This document shows positions 51,363 through 60,810 of a stretch of 64,000 bases of DNA, piece after piece. The notes beneath the pieces are model-generated. The model made no database searches. It saw only the letters and a program-made list of their open reading frames with translations, and was not told the origin of the DNA. The stretch lies in assembly GCA_903926565.1 (NCBI GenBank), contig CAIYJU010000191.1, forward strand, positions 1 to 64,000, given 5' to 3'. Within the stretch, counting starts at the first letter, position 1. Each line of letters opens with the position of its first letter. This DNA comes from an uncultured Bacteroidales bacterium. GTDB lineage: Bacteria; Bacteroidota; Bacteroidia; Bacteroidales; FEN-979. The position numbers were made by a program, and so were the translations under genes.

Positions 51363-52751
51363 ATGAAAAAATCAGCCTGGATTATCGCGATGATTGCTCT
51401 GACAATCAGCGCATGTACATCTCAAAAGCAAGCCACCTCTTATGTAAACGACGATGTTTACAACTCCTCCAGAGATGAGCAGGTCAAAGTCGCACCCGCA
51501 GCTACAGCAAGCCAGGGCGCCCAGGTAATTACCTCACCAGACAAAGCCGCTGTAAAAAAGCCCGCCTCTTCAACATTTGAGAGTGATTACAATGATTATT
51601 CCTATTCAGACCGGATCAACCGCTTCAGCAACAAAGACACGACGGTAGGATATTTTGCTGAATCCAATTCGGGCGGTTATTCAACCGGCAGCCAGGGCAG
51701 TGACCCCAATGTAAATATATATCTTGGCTCCGGTGGCGGATATGGTGGTTATTACAGCCCCTCCTTTTCTTATGGAATGGGATGGGGATATCCTTATTCC
51801 AGCTGGGGATGGGATTATGGCTGGGGCTACCCGTATTACGGCGGATATTACGGCTGGGGTTATCCCTATTATTATGGAGGATATAGCCCATGGTACTATC
51901 CATATTACAATAACTGCTGCTATTGCTACGGGTATAATGAATATTACCAGTCGTATTCTACTCCCGGTAATTATTATGGAAGCAGACAATCGTTGTACAG
52001 AACAGACCTGGGTACAGGAACACCCAATTCAAGGAATACGGTTATGCCTGAAAACAATGTATCCAGCCGTAATACAGGAGGCAGCATAACGCCTTCCCCG
52101 CGTGTGGCTCCTGATCCAACAGTGCGCAGCAGACCTGCAAACCAGGAAAAATACACGTATAGCCGGCCTTCAAACGACAGGCAAGCCGGTTATCAGCGAA
52201 ACACACAACAAAGAAGTGGCCAGGCCCAAAACCAAAATTCACGCCAGCAACCTGCTCCGAGATACACGAGGCCTGAAAATGCAACTCCGGCTCAGCGTTC
52301 GGGAGATGCCCAAAGTTACTCACCACCCGTTTACAGGCAACCCAAATCAAGCCAGGAGTACCTGGCTCCCAGGGCGCAAAACCCGGGATCCACAAGAACT
52401 ACAGGTCAGAATACAGGCTCGAGGGAAAGTTCTGGTTCATACAATACCGGCACCCGCCAGAATGCAACACCCACCAACAATAACAGGACAAACAGCACCC
52501 CTGTCAGGTCAGGTTCATCCGGTTATTCCACCCCGGTACGAACAAACACAAACTATACTGCACCCACACGGTCCGGGAACACACAATCTACTTCAGAACC
52601 ATCCAGATCGGGAAACAGCAGATCGTATTCTCCTCCTTCAAATTCGAACAGTGGAGGAAGCTATTCTACACCTTCACGGTCAGGCGGAGGAGGGAACAGC
52701 GGCTCTTCTTCTGGCGGCAGCAGCAGCGGTAGCGGAGGAAGACACAGATAA
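51363..52751 (+). CDS. Low-complexity Gly/Tyr/Trp-rich lipoprotein
   Basis: 462 aa. Signal peptide with lipobox ISAC (Cys near 18). Residues about 115-195 are extremely rich in Gly, Tyr and Trp in short repeats (GGGYGGYYSPSFSYG, WGWDYGWGYPYYGGYYG, and a CCYCYG cluster), then about 250 residues of Ser/Arg/Asn/Thr/Gln-rich repeats (PVRSGSSGYSTPVRTNT, NSGSSSGGSSSGSGGRHR). Not a known enzyme; the composition suggests an extended, possibly adhesive or phase-separating surface protein. Homologous low-complexity lipoproteins are common in Bacteroidota and usually named by composition. Precedes an OmpP1/FadL-like gene after 29 bases. Confidence 0.8.
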   Translation: MKKSAWIIAMIALTISACTSQKQATSYVNDDVYNSSRDEQVKVAPAATASQGAQVITSPDKAAVKKPASSTFESDYNDYSYSDRINRFSNKDTTVGYFAESNSGGYSTGSQGSDPNVNIYLGSGGGYGGYYSPSFSYGMGWGYPYSSWGWDYGWGYPYYGGYYGWGYPYYYGGYSPWYYPYYNNCCYCYGYNEYYQSYSTPGNYYGSRQSLYRTDLGTGTPNSRNTVMPENNVSSRNTGGSITPSPRVAPDPTVRSRPANQEKYTYSRPSNDRQAGYQRNTQQRSGQAQNQNSRQQPAPRYTRPENATPAQRSGDAQSYSPPVYRQPKSSQEYLAPRAQNPGSTRTTGQNTGSRESSGSYNTGTRQNATPTNNNRTNSTPVRSGSSGYSTPVRTNTNYTAPTRSGNTQSTSEPSRSGNSRSYSPPSNSNSGGSYSTPSRSGGGGNSGSSSGGSSSGSGGRHR

Positions 52752-52780
52752 TCGTTTCCCAATTTTTAATTTTAACAGCC

Positions 52781-54244
52781 ATGCGAAAAGCATCCATAAT
52801 CATCGGTTTATTTACCTTGTTTGTCTCAAATACCTATTCCCAGTCGGCTGAGGATGCCCTGCGATATTCCCGCATATTCTACAGTGGCACAGCCAGGTTT
52901 AACGGGCTCAGTGGTGCCTTCGGCGCTGTTGGAGCTGATTTCTCAACCCTTGCCACGAACCCAGCAGGAATAGGTTTATACAAAAAATCGGAAATGACCT
53001 TCACCATTGCGCCGACTGATGCATATGCGTCCACTACCTATAATGGAATCACCTCCACCGACTACAGGCTAAATTTTGGCATAGGTAATCTCGGTGTGGT
53101 TTTCAGCATCAAGCCATATCCAAAAAACAACAAGAGTGCACTTAAAAATTTCAACATAGGATTTGGCTTTAACAGGCAAAACGATTTCAACAACAGTGTT
53201 TTAATAAATGGAGTCAATACGAAGAACTCACTGATGCAAAGCTATGTTAACACGTTGAATGCTGCACTAACACCAGAAAACAGCATACTGTATGACTATC
53301 CTTTTGATATCGGGCTTGCATATGGGACAAACCTGATTTATTACGACACCCTGAGACGTAAATATGCATGTGATGCTGAATTTGGAGGAGTCATTCAGAA
53401 TAAACAAATCACCACTTACGGCTCAATGAATGAACTGGATTTCTCTTTCGGAGCAAATTTTTCCGACAAGTTGTTTGTCGGGATGACCTTTGGCGTATCT
53501 TCCATCAACTATTACGAAAACAGCATTTATACTGAAACCCGGACCAGAGATACAATTCCCAACTTCGTTTCACTAGCGTACCACTATGATCTGCATACCC
53601 GGGGAACCGGCATGAATTTCAAAATGGGCCTTATATACAAGCCGGTTTCATGGGTAAGATTCGGAGCAAGCATTCATACCCCCACCTGGTATCCAATGAT
53701 GCGTGACCAATGGTTGGCGACAATGCAATCAACCTTTACAAATCCTGATTGGAATGAGACCCAGGCCTCCCCCCTGGGAAATTATGATTACCGGTTAACC
53801 ACTCCATTCCGTGCCATGGGCAGCCTTGCATTTATTATCGGGCAATCCGGACTGATCAGTGCTGATTATGAATATGTAAATTATTCCCAGGCCCGCTTTA
53901 ACTCTGCTTATGACAGCTATGACAATGTGAACAATCAGATCAAATCAGATTACCAGTCATGGGGAAATATTCGTGTGGGAACAGAATGGAGGATTTATAA
54001 TTTCCTTATCCGTGGAGGCTTTGGATATTTCAGCAATCCTTATACCGGCACCACGAACAACAGTGAGCGATTCCAGGCTTCGGGCGGCTTTGGTTACAGG
54101 GTAAAACACTTTTTTGCTGACGTAACCTATGTATGGTCAAAAATGAACCAGGACTACTACCTCTATAATGCAAGGATGGTAAATCCGGCAGCCATCAGCA
54201 ATTACACCAATACTGTATCAACAACGATCGGGTTCAGGTTTTAG
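52781..54244 (+). CDS. OmpP1/FadL/TodX-like outer membrane protein
   Basis: 487 aa. Signal peptide (about 1-20, ending TYSQ), then the hallmark N-terminal block ALRYSRIFYSGTARFNGLSGAFGAVGADFSTLATNPAGIGLYKKSEMTF, common to the FadL-like hydrocarbon/long-chain fatty acid channel family, followed by a beta-barrel with alternating aromatic strands and a C-terminal Phe (TTIGFRF), typical of BAM substrates. Substrate unknown. Converges on the TPR gene with 11 bases of overlap. Confidence 0.85.
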   Translation: MRKASIIIGLFTLFVSNTYSQSAEDALRYSRIFYSGTARFNGLSGAFGAVGADFSTLATNPAGIGLYKKSEMTFTIAPTDAYASTTYNGITSTDYRLNFGIGNLGVVFSIKPYPKNNKSALKNFNIGFGFNRQNDFNNSVLINGVNTKNSLMQSYVNTLNAALTPENSILYDYPFDIGLAYGTNLIYYDTLRRKYACDAEFGGVIQNKQITTYGSMNELDFSFGANFSDKLFVGMTFGVSSINYYENSIYTETRTRDTIPNFVSLAYHYDLHTRGTGMNFKMGLIYKPVSWVRFGASIHTPTWYPMMRDQWLATMQSTFTNPDWNETQASPLGNYDYRLTTPFRAMGSLAFIIGQSGLISADYEYVNYSQARFNSAYDSYDNVNNQIKSDYQSWGNIRVGTEWRIYNFLIRGGFGYFSNPYTGTTNNSERFQASGGFGYRVKHFFADVTYVWSKMNQDYYLYNARMVNPAAISNYTNTVSTTIGFRF

Positions 54245-55787
54245 GGATTGCCTTTTTAAGCCTGTTCAGACCAGCCTTTGCCTTTTGGTGAAGGCTGGTT
54301 TGATATTCAGGAGATTTTATCGTGAGGCAAAGATGATATGCGCTGTCGGCTTTAGCGTATGCCTCTTTATTCTCATAGAGCAATCCCATCTGGTAAGCAG
54401 CGCTGGCGGCGAAATAGTAAGGTTCGGTTTTACCACGAATTATAGTTTGCCGGTAATTCTCAAGGGCTTTTGAAAGGTTTCCGCTTTCATGGTAAATTCT
54501 TCCAAGACGGTAAGTGTATTCCAGAAGGTCACGCTTTGATTTGACAGCAATTTTAACAGAATTATTCAGCAATTCATTGATTGCCATATCATAATACCCT
54601 CCATCAAATAACAAACGGGCACGAAGCAATACGATATTCGGAGGAACTCCCTGCCTGGCTTCATGTTCCGCCTGCTTATCTTCATCCACCACTGATGCGC
54701 CTTTGGTTAATGCAAGATTTATATGTTTGCGATATGCAACAGAATCTCCATGCAATAATGAGATCCATGCAAGTTTCTGACAGGCGGAGCGGATGTAGTT
54801 CCGTCCGCGGAAGCCTGAAATAAACTTGTCAAAAAAACCGGAAGCATTGTTGTCAAGTTTGTTCAGCCTTGCAACGCCTTCAAGGTAATCAAGGTAGCAA
54901 AAACTGAATGTTTGGGCATCCGATGGTCTTTCTTGCAAAACACTCAGCGCCTCCTCATTAAACCCGTTTTTCATAAGAACCGTCGCCCTGGCAAAAATCA
55001 TCAGCGGACTCTGTGACTGAGGAAAATCCCCTGGCTGGTCTTTTATCAAACCGAGCACCTGCATCGCCTGCGATTTATTTCGCTGCACATTCAGCGCCAG
55101 AAAGGCAAGAAAGAAAGCCGCTTCCTGCCTGTACATCCTGGTAATATGGTCGGTGCCCGTATACCCCGCAACCTGGCGGATCTCTTTCAGGCCAAGTTCC
55201 ATTGACCCGCTCAGACCAACCAGCGAACTGACCCACCTGTATTTGTCGGGAACAAGGCTCACCATTACATGAAGCACTCCCATGCCGGTCTTGTTGATTA
55301 AAAATTCAGGATATTTTTTTTCATTCGCCTCAAAGAGGTCATAGGCCTTGTGAATTTCAAATGCAGCTGTGGTATAATCTCCGAATTTAAGTCTGGCAAA
55401 AGCCCACTGCAAATACACTTCGCCCAGACAGTAATTGTAATACGGCGAGTCTTTCCGGCCCTTTTCAAGAAGGGCGATCCTGTCATTCTTTCTGCTTTTC
55501 AACTGATTGTACACAGCCTCTTCTTCCCCGATTATCAGGGTCAGAAAATCAACGTAGTTCTCGAGATAAACAGGAATCAGATTATCAGGCGATTCTCTTT
55601 TCCCGGCTGAGATTAGTTTTTGCGCCTCTGAAAATTTCAATGAAAGAACCGCCTGATATGCCTGCTGGCAGTTTTGGTTAAAGTCATATTGCGACCGGGA
55701 AGAAGGGATAAAAAGCAGAAAGGCACTCATGGCCAGGAGAATCCTGATCCACGGTGCCTTCCGCGCTGGTATTATTATGGTCATCAA
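54234..55787 (-). CDS. Exported tetratricopeptide-repeat protein
   Basis: 517 aa. Signal peptide or N-terminal anchor (about 10-32; APWIRILLAMSAFLLFIPSS), then helical repeats throughout, most clearly at about 400-500 (LLEYTYRLGRIYHESGNLSKALENYRQTIIRGK, AASAAYQMGLLYENKEAYAKADSAYHLCLTI). Function unknown; likely a periplasmic or envelope scaffold. It overlaps the zinc-ribbon gene upstream by 4 bases (ATGA), so the two are translationally coupled. Confidence 0.8.
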   Translation of the reverse strand: MMTIIIPARKAPWIRILLAMSAFLLFIPSSRSQYDFNQNCQQAYQAVLSLKFSEAQKLISAGKRESPDNLIPVYLENYVDFLTLIIGEEEAVYNQLKSRKNDRIALLEKGRKDSPYYNYCLGEVYLQWAFARLKFGDYTTAAFEIHKAYDLFEANEKKYPEFLINKTGMGVLHVMVSLVPDKYRWVSSLVGLSGSMELGLKEIRQVAGYTGTDHITRMYRQEAAFFLAFLALNVQRNKSQAMQVLGLIKDQPGDFPQSQSPLMIFARATVLMKNGFNEEALSVLQERPSDAQTFSFCYLDYLEGVARLNKLDNNASGFFDKFISGFRGRNYIRSACQKLAWISLLHGDSVAYRKHINLALTKGASVVDEDKQAEHEARQGVPPNIVLLRARLLFDGGYYDMAINELLNNSVKIAVKSKRDLLEYTYRLGRIYHESGNLSKALENYRQTIIRGKTEPYYFAASAAYQMGLLYENKEAYAKADSAYHLCLTIKSPEYQTSLHQKAKAGLNRLKKAIPKT

Positions 55788-56701
55788 TGCATTGCGTTCA
55801 CGATGCCGTCGTCAACCAAAATCCGGCCGCAATATTCGCAAACAATAATTTTCTTGTGCATCCTGATGTCGAGCTGATGCTGAGGCGGGATTTTATTAAA
55901 GCAACCGCCACAGGCATCGCGTTCAATCTGAACGACTGCCAGTCCGTTGCGGGCATTCTTCCTGATACGGGTATAGGCGGTAAGTAACCTGTCTTCAATA
56001 AATTGCTTGTTATTTTCGGAAGTGACCATCAGGTCGTTTTCTTCCTTTTCAGTTTCTGCAATGATGTCATCGAGTTCATTACGCTTGATCTCGAGGTCAT
56101 TTTTCCGATCCTGAAGCAATTTCTGAGAATTCTCAATCTCCTCTTTCTTCAAATCAAGGCTGGCCTGAAACTCCCTGGCCCTTTTTTCCGATAATTGAAT
56201 TTCGAGGTTCTGGTATTCGATTTCCTTCGTTAATGAATCGTACTCCCTGTTGTTTCGCACGTTCATCTGCTGATCTTCATACTTTTTTATCAGGGCAAGA
56301 GCATCTTTAACTGCAGTTTTCTTTTCCGTTACCGCTTTCTCCATCACAAGTGTTTCCTGAATGTGATTATCGACACGCGTTTCCAGCCCGGCTATTTCAT
56401 CTTCGAGATCCTGTACTTCCAATGGCAGTTCACCCCGGATGATACGAATCTTATCTACCTGTGAATCTACCTGTTGCAGGCTGTAAAGTGCAATTAATTT
56501 TTTCTCTATCGTGATTTCGCCTTTATCCTCAACAACCTCTGCCTTGGCTTTAGGAGCAACCTTTTCAACAATAACTTCTTCGATCACCTCTTCAATTGCT
56601 GCATCATCCGAAATAACCGGTACGCTCTCCTTAGCAACAGGTTTCTTTGCTAATTTTGATGGCTTGGAGGTAGCGATTGGATTGCTTGTTGTTTTTGCCA
56701 T
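55784..56701 (-). CDS. Coiled-coil protein with C4 zinc ribbon (DUF164/CdsZ-like)
   Basis: 305 aa. An Ala/Lys/Glu/Val-rich, probably disordered N-terminus (about 1-60), a long coiled coil (about 70-240; VQDLEDEIAGLETRVDNHI, ESTLT-type heptads, ENSQKLLQDRKNDLEIKRNELDDIIAE) and a C-terminal zinc ribbon with Cys pairs CGGC and CEYC (about 265-295). This family, widespread in Bacteroidetes and Chlamydiae, is called a C4-type zinc ribbon protein; the role is unclear and no catalytic residues are seen. Located between the Nif3-like gene (11 bases) and the TPR gene. Confidence 0.88.
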   Translation of the reverse strand: MAKTTSNPIATSKPSKLAKKPVAKESVPVISDDAAIEEVIEEVIVEKVAPKAKAEVVEDKGEITIEKKLIALYSLQQVDSQVDKIRIIRGELPLEVQDLEDEIAGLETRVDNHIQETLVMEKAVTEKKTAVKDALALIKKYEDQQMNVRNNREYDSLTKEIEYQNLEIQLSEKRAREFQASLDLKKEEIENSQKLLQDRKNDLEIKRNELDDIIAETEKEENDLMVTSENNKQFIEDRLLTAYTRIRKNARNGLAVVQIERDACGGCFNKIPPQHQLDIRMHKKIIVCEYCGRILVDDGIVNAMH

Positions 56702-56711
56702 ATAAACTTTT

Positions 56712-57806
56712 TTAAAAATAATGAACGGGATTGGTATTTACTTCTGAAATAAGGAATGCAAAATTAGGAAATTTTTCAATAAGAGCAGCATAAAGCCATT
56801 CTTTTACCCCAATCTCGCTTTCATAGTGGCCAATATCAGCCAGTAGCAGCCTGTTCTCAAGGCCAAAAAAATCGTGGTATTTCAAATCCGCTGTCAGATA
56901 TGCATCTGCATTTGCCTTAATCGCCTCCCGGATTAAAAAACTACCTGAACCTGTGCACAATGCAACTGATTTAATCTGTTTCCCCAGAAAGGGTGAATGC
57001 CTGACCACAGGGATGCCGAAATTGTTCCTTACCAGCCCGAGAAAATCTTTTTCGTCACAAGGTTCGTCGAATTCACCTATCAGGCCGGCGCCAACTTGTG
57101 ACATCCGGTTGTGAAGCGGATAAAGATCGTATGCCACTTCCTCATAAGGGTGGGCTGTGATCAAAGCCGTTATGATCTGTTTTTCAAGGTATCTCGGGAA
57201 AATCACCTCGATACGCACCTCCTGCTCCATGTGAAGGATGTTTTTTTCACCAACAAAAGGATCAGCCTGATCAGAAGCCCGGAAGGTTCCCTGTCCATCT
57301 ACATTGTAACTACAGCAATCGTAGTTACCAATATGGCCTGCACCGGCATTAAAAAGAGCCATCCGGACGGGTTCTGCATGGGCAACGGGACAAAAAACCG
57401 CCAACTTTGCCAGTAAGTCTGATTTTGGTGTCAATATCCGGTACCTTGAGATTCCAATTTTTGAGAGGGCGAACGCATTCAATCCATGCAGCGTATTATC
57501 CAGGTTGGTATGTATGGCATACAGGGCTATATCAGAGCGGATTGCAGCGGTAATTACCGAGGTTTCAGGCTGGCCTTTGGTTATCTTTTTCAGTCCTTTA
57601 AAAATAAAGGGATGGTGTGAGATTACCACATTGCAATCTTTGTTTACGGCTTCGGCTATCACAGCATCAGTTATGTCGAGGCATAACAGCGCTTTTCTGA
57701 ATTCCAGTTCACTGTCGCCAAGCAGTAATCCGCAATTATCATAATCTTCCTGCAACGAAAGCGGAACACGTGATTCAAGATACTGCAAAATTTCAACAAT
57801 TTTCAT
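56712..57806 (-). CDS. Nif3/YbgI-family dinuclear metal-binding protein
   Basis: 364 aa from the ATG at 57806 (MKIVEILQYLESRVPLSLQEDYDNCGLLLG); the promoter box at 57828-57835 supports this start over an upstream in-frame ATG. Metal-site His/Glu motifs: VISHHPFIFKGLKK (HH, near 65), IHTNLDNTLHGLNAFAL (near 100), and ADIGHYESEIGVKEWL near the C-terminus. The ~100-residue central insertion (about 130-235; AHAEPVRMALFNAGAGHIGNYDCCSYNVDGQGTFRA) is the PII-like domain seen in the longer Nif3 forms. Hexameric toroid; often GTP cyclohydrolase-like by annotation but function unknown. Confidence 0.92.
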   Translation of the reverse strand: MKIVEILQYLESRVPLSLQEDYDNCGLLLGDSELEFRKALLCLDITDAVIAEAVNKDCNVVISHHPFIFKGLKKITKGQPETSVITAAIRSDIALYAIHTNLDNTLHGLNAFALSKIGISRYRILTPKSDLLAKLAVFCPVAHAEPVRMALFNAGAGHIGNYDCCSYNVDGQGTFRASDQADPFVGEKNILHMEQEVRIEVIFPRYLEKQIITALITAHPYEEVAYDLYPLHNRMSQVGAGLIGEFDEPCDEKDFLGLVRNNFGIPVVRHSPFLGKQIKSVALCTGSGSFLIREAIKANADAYLTADLKYHDFFGLENRLLLADIGHYESEIGVKEWLYAALIEKFPNFAFLISEVNTNPVHYF

Positions 57807-57827
57807 CGTCAGGGATTTTTCAAAAAT

Positions 57828-57835
57828 CAAAGGTA
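57828..57835 (-). promoter_or_regulatory. Predicted -7 box (TACCTTTG) for the Nif3/zinc-ribbon/TPR operon
   Basis: TACCTTTG on the minus strand ends 21 bases before the ATG at 57806 and so supports that start. Confidence 0.6.
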
Positions 57836-58001
57836 GGCAATTTCCGGCATAAAGTGTCACAACGATATTGACTGGCATACAATTACCATTTGCTTTTACC
57901 TGAATCCTGTTCATAACATTGTTAAAAGTTTACCCGGATGAGGCATTTTAATGAGAATATAATTGCAATTTTTGTGCAATAATTCGATGCTGCTGTCACG
58001 T

Positions 58002-58406
58002 ATGAAAAATTCCTTGATATTTGTTGTGGATAAGAACCCGATTCACCGGAATATGGTCAGGTTTTATCTTGAAAGCAAAAAATGGTCAAATGTAGAATCC
58101 TTTCCTTCGGGGGAAGAGTGTTTATACCGGTTAAAAAGAGCCCCTCATCCTGATTTCATCATCACCAGTTTTTTCACGGGGAATCATTCAGGATTTGATT
58201 TATTAAAAAACATTCACCACCTGGCTGCATCTGCCAGGGTTGTTTTCTTCGACACCTTTGAGGATCACAATCTGCCAGAAAAACTGCTGGAGGCCGGGGC
58301 TTGCGATTGCATTTTAAAAACCCAAACTCCGGAGGCAGGTATTTCAGAACTTTTAAAAAATATTGATTTTCTCGCCAGAGAAAAAGCCTTATTCAACGTG
58401 CAATAA
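58002..58406 (+). CDS. Stand-alone degenerate receiver-domain protein
   Basis: 134 aa from the ATG at 58002 (ATG at 57987 is possible). A CheY-like fold is recognisable: IFVVDKNPIHRNMVRFYLESKKW (beta1 with D10), PDFIITSFFTGNHSGFDLLKNI (beta3), VVFFDTFEDHNLPEKLLEAGACDCILK (beta4 to beta5 with K106). The phosphoacceptor Asp is replaced by S56 and the switch Thr/Ser by D84, so it probably is not phosphorylated in the normal way. No kinase gene is adjacent. It may be a phosphorylation-independent or ligand-sensing adaptor. Confidence 0.8.
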   Translation: MKNSLIFVVDKNPIHRNMVRFYLESKKWSNVESFPSGEECLYRLKRAPHPDFIITSFFTGNHSGFDLLKNIHHLAASARVVFFDTFEDHNLPEKLLEAGACDCILKTQTPEAGISELLKNIDFLAREKALFNVQ

Positions 58407-58432
58407 TTTTCCCTAACTTAGGAGCTTCAATT

Positions 58433-59509
58433 ATGACACGGATACTCCAGGTTATTTTGCTTCCTGTTTCTTTGTGCTATGGTTTGGCCATGATGGTCAG
58501 GAATTTCCTGTTCGATCTGCGGGTCCTGCCTTCCAAAACATTTAACAGATCCGTTATTTCAGTCGGGAACCTCACCTTTGGCGGTACAGGAAAAACACCC
58601 CATATCGAATACCTGATCAGACTATTATCACCCAAAAGTATGGTCGCCACCCTGAGCCGGGGATATGGCAGGAAAAGCAGCGGTTTTATCCTTGCATCCA
58701 AACGATCGGGTGTTAAATATATCGGGGATGAACCCTTACAGGTTCTGAAAAAATTTGAAGAGGTGAAGGTGGCCGTGGATGAAAAACGGAGCCGCGGCAT
58801 CCGGCTTCTGCTTGAGAAACACCCGGAACTTAACGTGATACTGCTGGATGATGCTTTTCAGCACAGGTATGTAAAACCGGGTTTATCAATCCTTTTAACA
58901 GATTATCACCGGCTTTATTCGGAAGACTGGGTACTTCCTTCCGGTACTTTGCGTGAATTCAGTTCCGGGGCCGGGCGTGCCGACATCATCGTAGTGACCA
59001 AAACACCCAGGATCTTCTCCCCGATCACCCGCAGGAGGATCATTGAAGAGTTAAAACCACACAATTCTCAACATATTTACTTCTCCTTTATAAAATATTT
59101 AGATCCGGTTCCGGTTTTTGACACCATAAACCCCGAATTTCCGGTAAAAGTAACCAACATCCTGCTTTTTACCGGGATTGCAAATGATTATCCGCTCAGG
59201 GAGCATCTTGAACGGATGTGCAGTGAACTGGTTGTGATGAAATTTGCTGATCATCATCCATATACAGTCAAAGACCTTGAATCAATCACACGCACCTACC
59301 ATGACCTGCCAACACAGAAAAAACTTATCGTAACGACCGAAAAGGATGTAATGCGGCTGAAAACTCCGGAACTTGGTACTTATTTGAAAAATTTACCGTT
59401 ATTTTGCGTGTCCATGGAGATCGATTTTCATGGCAACGATAAAGAAAAATTTGATAACGAGATTTTACGCTATGTTAAACAAAATCAAAGAAACAGTCGG
59501 GTATCTTGA
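58433..59509 (+). CDS. lpxK: Tetraacyldisaccharide 4'-kinase
   Basis: 358 aa. Phosphorylates the 4' position of the lipid A precursor at the inner membrane. An N-terminal membrane helix (about 8-25), P-loop GNLTFGGTGKTPHIEYL (about 45-60), LSRGYGRKSSGF (about 75-87), and LDDAFQHRYVKPGLSILLTDYHR (catalytic Asp and QHR, about 140-162) are the standard LpxK motifs. TTEKDVMRLKTP lies near the C-terminus. An AGGAG-like RBS precedes the start. The last ~38 bases overlap the next gene. Confidence 0.95.
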   Translation: MTRILQVILLPVSLCYGLAMMVRNFLFDLRVLPSKTFNRSVISVGNLTFGGTGKTPHIEYLIRLLSPKSMVATLSRGYGRKSSGFILASKRSGVKYIGDEPLQVLKKFEEVKVAVDEKRSRGIRLLLEKHPELNVILLDDAFQHRYVKPGLSILLTDYHRLYSEDWVLPSGTLREFSSGAGRADIIVVTKTPRIFSPITRRRIIEELKPHNSQHIYFSFIKYLDPVPVFDTINPEFPVKVTNILLFTGIANDYPLREHLERMCSELVVMKFADHHPYTVKDLESITRTYHDLPTQKKLIVTTEKDVMRLKTPELGTYLKNLPLFCVSMEIDFHGNDKEKFDNEILRYVKQNQRNSRVS

Positions 59510-60281
59510 AGGCAGGATTTCCCAAAAGCCCGAAGTGGGGATCATACTTGGCACGGGTTTGGGGGGATTGGTCAACGAAATCGACATTCAGCATACCATC
59601 CCTTATGAATTAATCCCAAACTTCCCGGTTTCAACAGTTGCCGGTCACCATGGCCAGCTTATTTTCGGAACAATGGGCGGTAAAAACATCATGGCCATGC
59701 GGGGCCGGTTTCATTATTACGAAGGCTACACCATGCAGGAGATATCTTTTCCGGTGGTTGTCATGAAATTCCTGGGCATCCAACTCCTGGTACTCAGCAA
59801 TGCCAGCGGCGGGGTGAATCCCGACTTTGAAGTGGGTGACATCATGGTGATCAATGATCACATCAACCTCATGAAAGATAATCCGTTAATCGGAAAAAAC
59901 GAAGATGAGGTCGGCACCCGTTTTCCAGACATGGGAAGTGCTTACGATCCCGCACTGATCGAAAAAGCCTTTGGAATTGCAGGTAAACATGGAATTAAAC
60001 TTCAGAAAGGAGTTTATGCCGCAGTTTCCGGCCCAACTTATGAAACACCTGCAGAATACAGGTACATCCGGGCCATCGGGGCAGATGCCGTGGGCATGTC
60101 AACCGTTCCGGAAGTGATTTCAGCGCGACACATGGGATTGAAATGCTTTGCAGTTTCCATCATTTCTGATCTCGGCGTGCCGGGGAAGATCGTGGAAATC
60201 ACCCACAAGCATGTGATTGATGCGGCAAGTAAGGTTGAACCCATCATGACCCGCATCATCAAAGAGATGATCGAAGGTTAA
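59472..60281 (+). CDS. Purine nucleoside phosphorylase (PNP, trimeric class)
   Basis: 269 aa from the ATG at 59472, which overlaps the end of lpxK by 38 bases; an earlier start at 59430 would overlap more. Phosphorolyses purine (deoxy)nucleosides to base and (deoxy)ribose-1-phosphate. IILGTGLGGLVNEI (phosphate loop, near 20-33), MRGRFHYYEGYTMQEISFPV (near 75-95), VLSNASGGVNPDFEVGDIMVINDHINL, and YAAVSGPTYETPAEYRYIRAIGADAVGMSTVPEV (base binding, near 180-215). The VPEV-to-end and the Asn after IISDLGVPG are as in the PunA/XapA group. Converges on a small membrane protein gene with 4-base overlap. Confidence 0.93.
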   Translation: MLNKIKETVGYLEGRISQKPEVGIILGTGLGGLVNEIDIQHTIPYELIPNFPVSTVAGHHGQLIFGTMGGKNIMAMRGRFHYYEGYTMQEISFPVVVMKFLGIQLLVLSNASGGVNPDFEVGDIMVINDHINLMKDNPLIGKNEDEVGTRFPDMGSAYDPALIEKAFGIAGKHGIKLQKGVYAAVSGPTYETPAEYRYIRAIGADAVGMSTVPEVISARHMGLKCFAVSIISDLGVPGKIVEITHKHVIDAASKVEPIMTRIIKEMIEG

Positions 60282-60766
60282 TTTACGTTGATATCGAGGA
60301 CCTTTATTTTCCATCCCTTACCGGTTTTACATCGTTTTTCGCTGAGAGAGATTGAAATCAGCCCGGCTCCTATCAGGGAACCCGAGATGATAAACATGTC
60401 ACTAGTGAACACCTGTTCATTGTTTATCAAATGGTTAAACGCAATGATGGTAAAAAGAGCACCCCCGCCAATGCACATAAACTTTCCGAATTTTTTCGGA
60501 AAGGCAAAGCGCTTATAGACAGAATTGATATCTTTAAACTGAACTTCGAAGGGCCTGAGTTCCGAAACAGAAATCGTACTGTCGTGGATTGACCATAATT
60601 TTCCTTTTAACAGTGTGTCCTGTTTGGAAACGCGCAATTTCATATAGTCACCGGTGTGATAAAAGTACTTCCGGGAAGTGCCGATTTTCTCAATCAGCAA
60701 TGTATTCTGGGCAAAACCAAGGTTTGCAGCAAAACAAAAGGCCAAAAACACAATGATATTCTTCAT
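60278..60766 (-). CDS. Hypothetical exported membrane protein
   Basis: 162 aa. Signal peptide (about 1-19; FCFAANLGFAQ), a beta-rich domain (about 20-90; YFYHTGDYMKLRVSKQDTLLKGKLWSIHDSTISVSELRPFEVQFKDI), and two hydrophobic segments (about 97-115 and 125-143). Conserved small protein type seen in Bacteroidota, function unknown. Divergent from the LpxR-like gene, with about 60 bases between starts. Confidence 0.75.
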   Translation of the reverse strand: MKNIIVFLAFCFAANLGFAQNTLLIEKIGTSRKYFYHTGDYMKLRVSKQDTLLKGKLWSIHDSTISVSELRPFEVQFKDINSVYKRFAFPKKFGKFMCIGGGALFTIIAFNHLINNEQVFTSDMFIISGSLIGAGLISISLSEKRCKTGKGWKIKVLDINVN

Positions 60767-60810
60767 GGCATAAAACAGAACTGTAAAGTTAAGAAAAAAG
60801 AGTTATTGAT

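Noticed and set aside
52102-52851. 249-aa open frame on the plus strand overlapping the Gly/Tyr-rich lipoprotein
   Set aside because: An out-of-frame product of repetitive sequence; the lipoprotein frame has a signal peptide and lipobox and this one does not.
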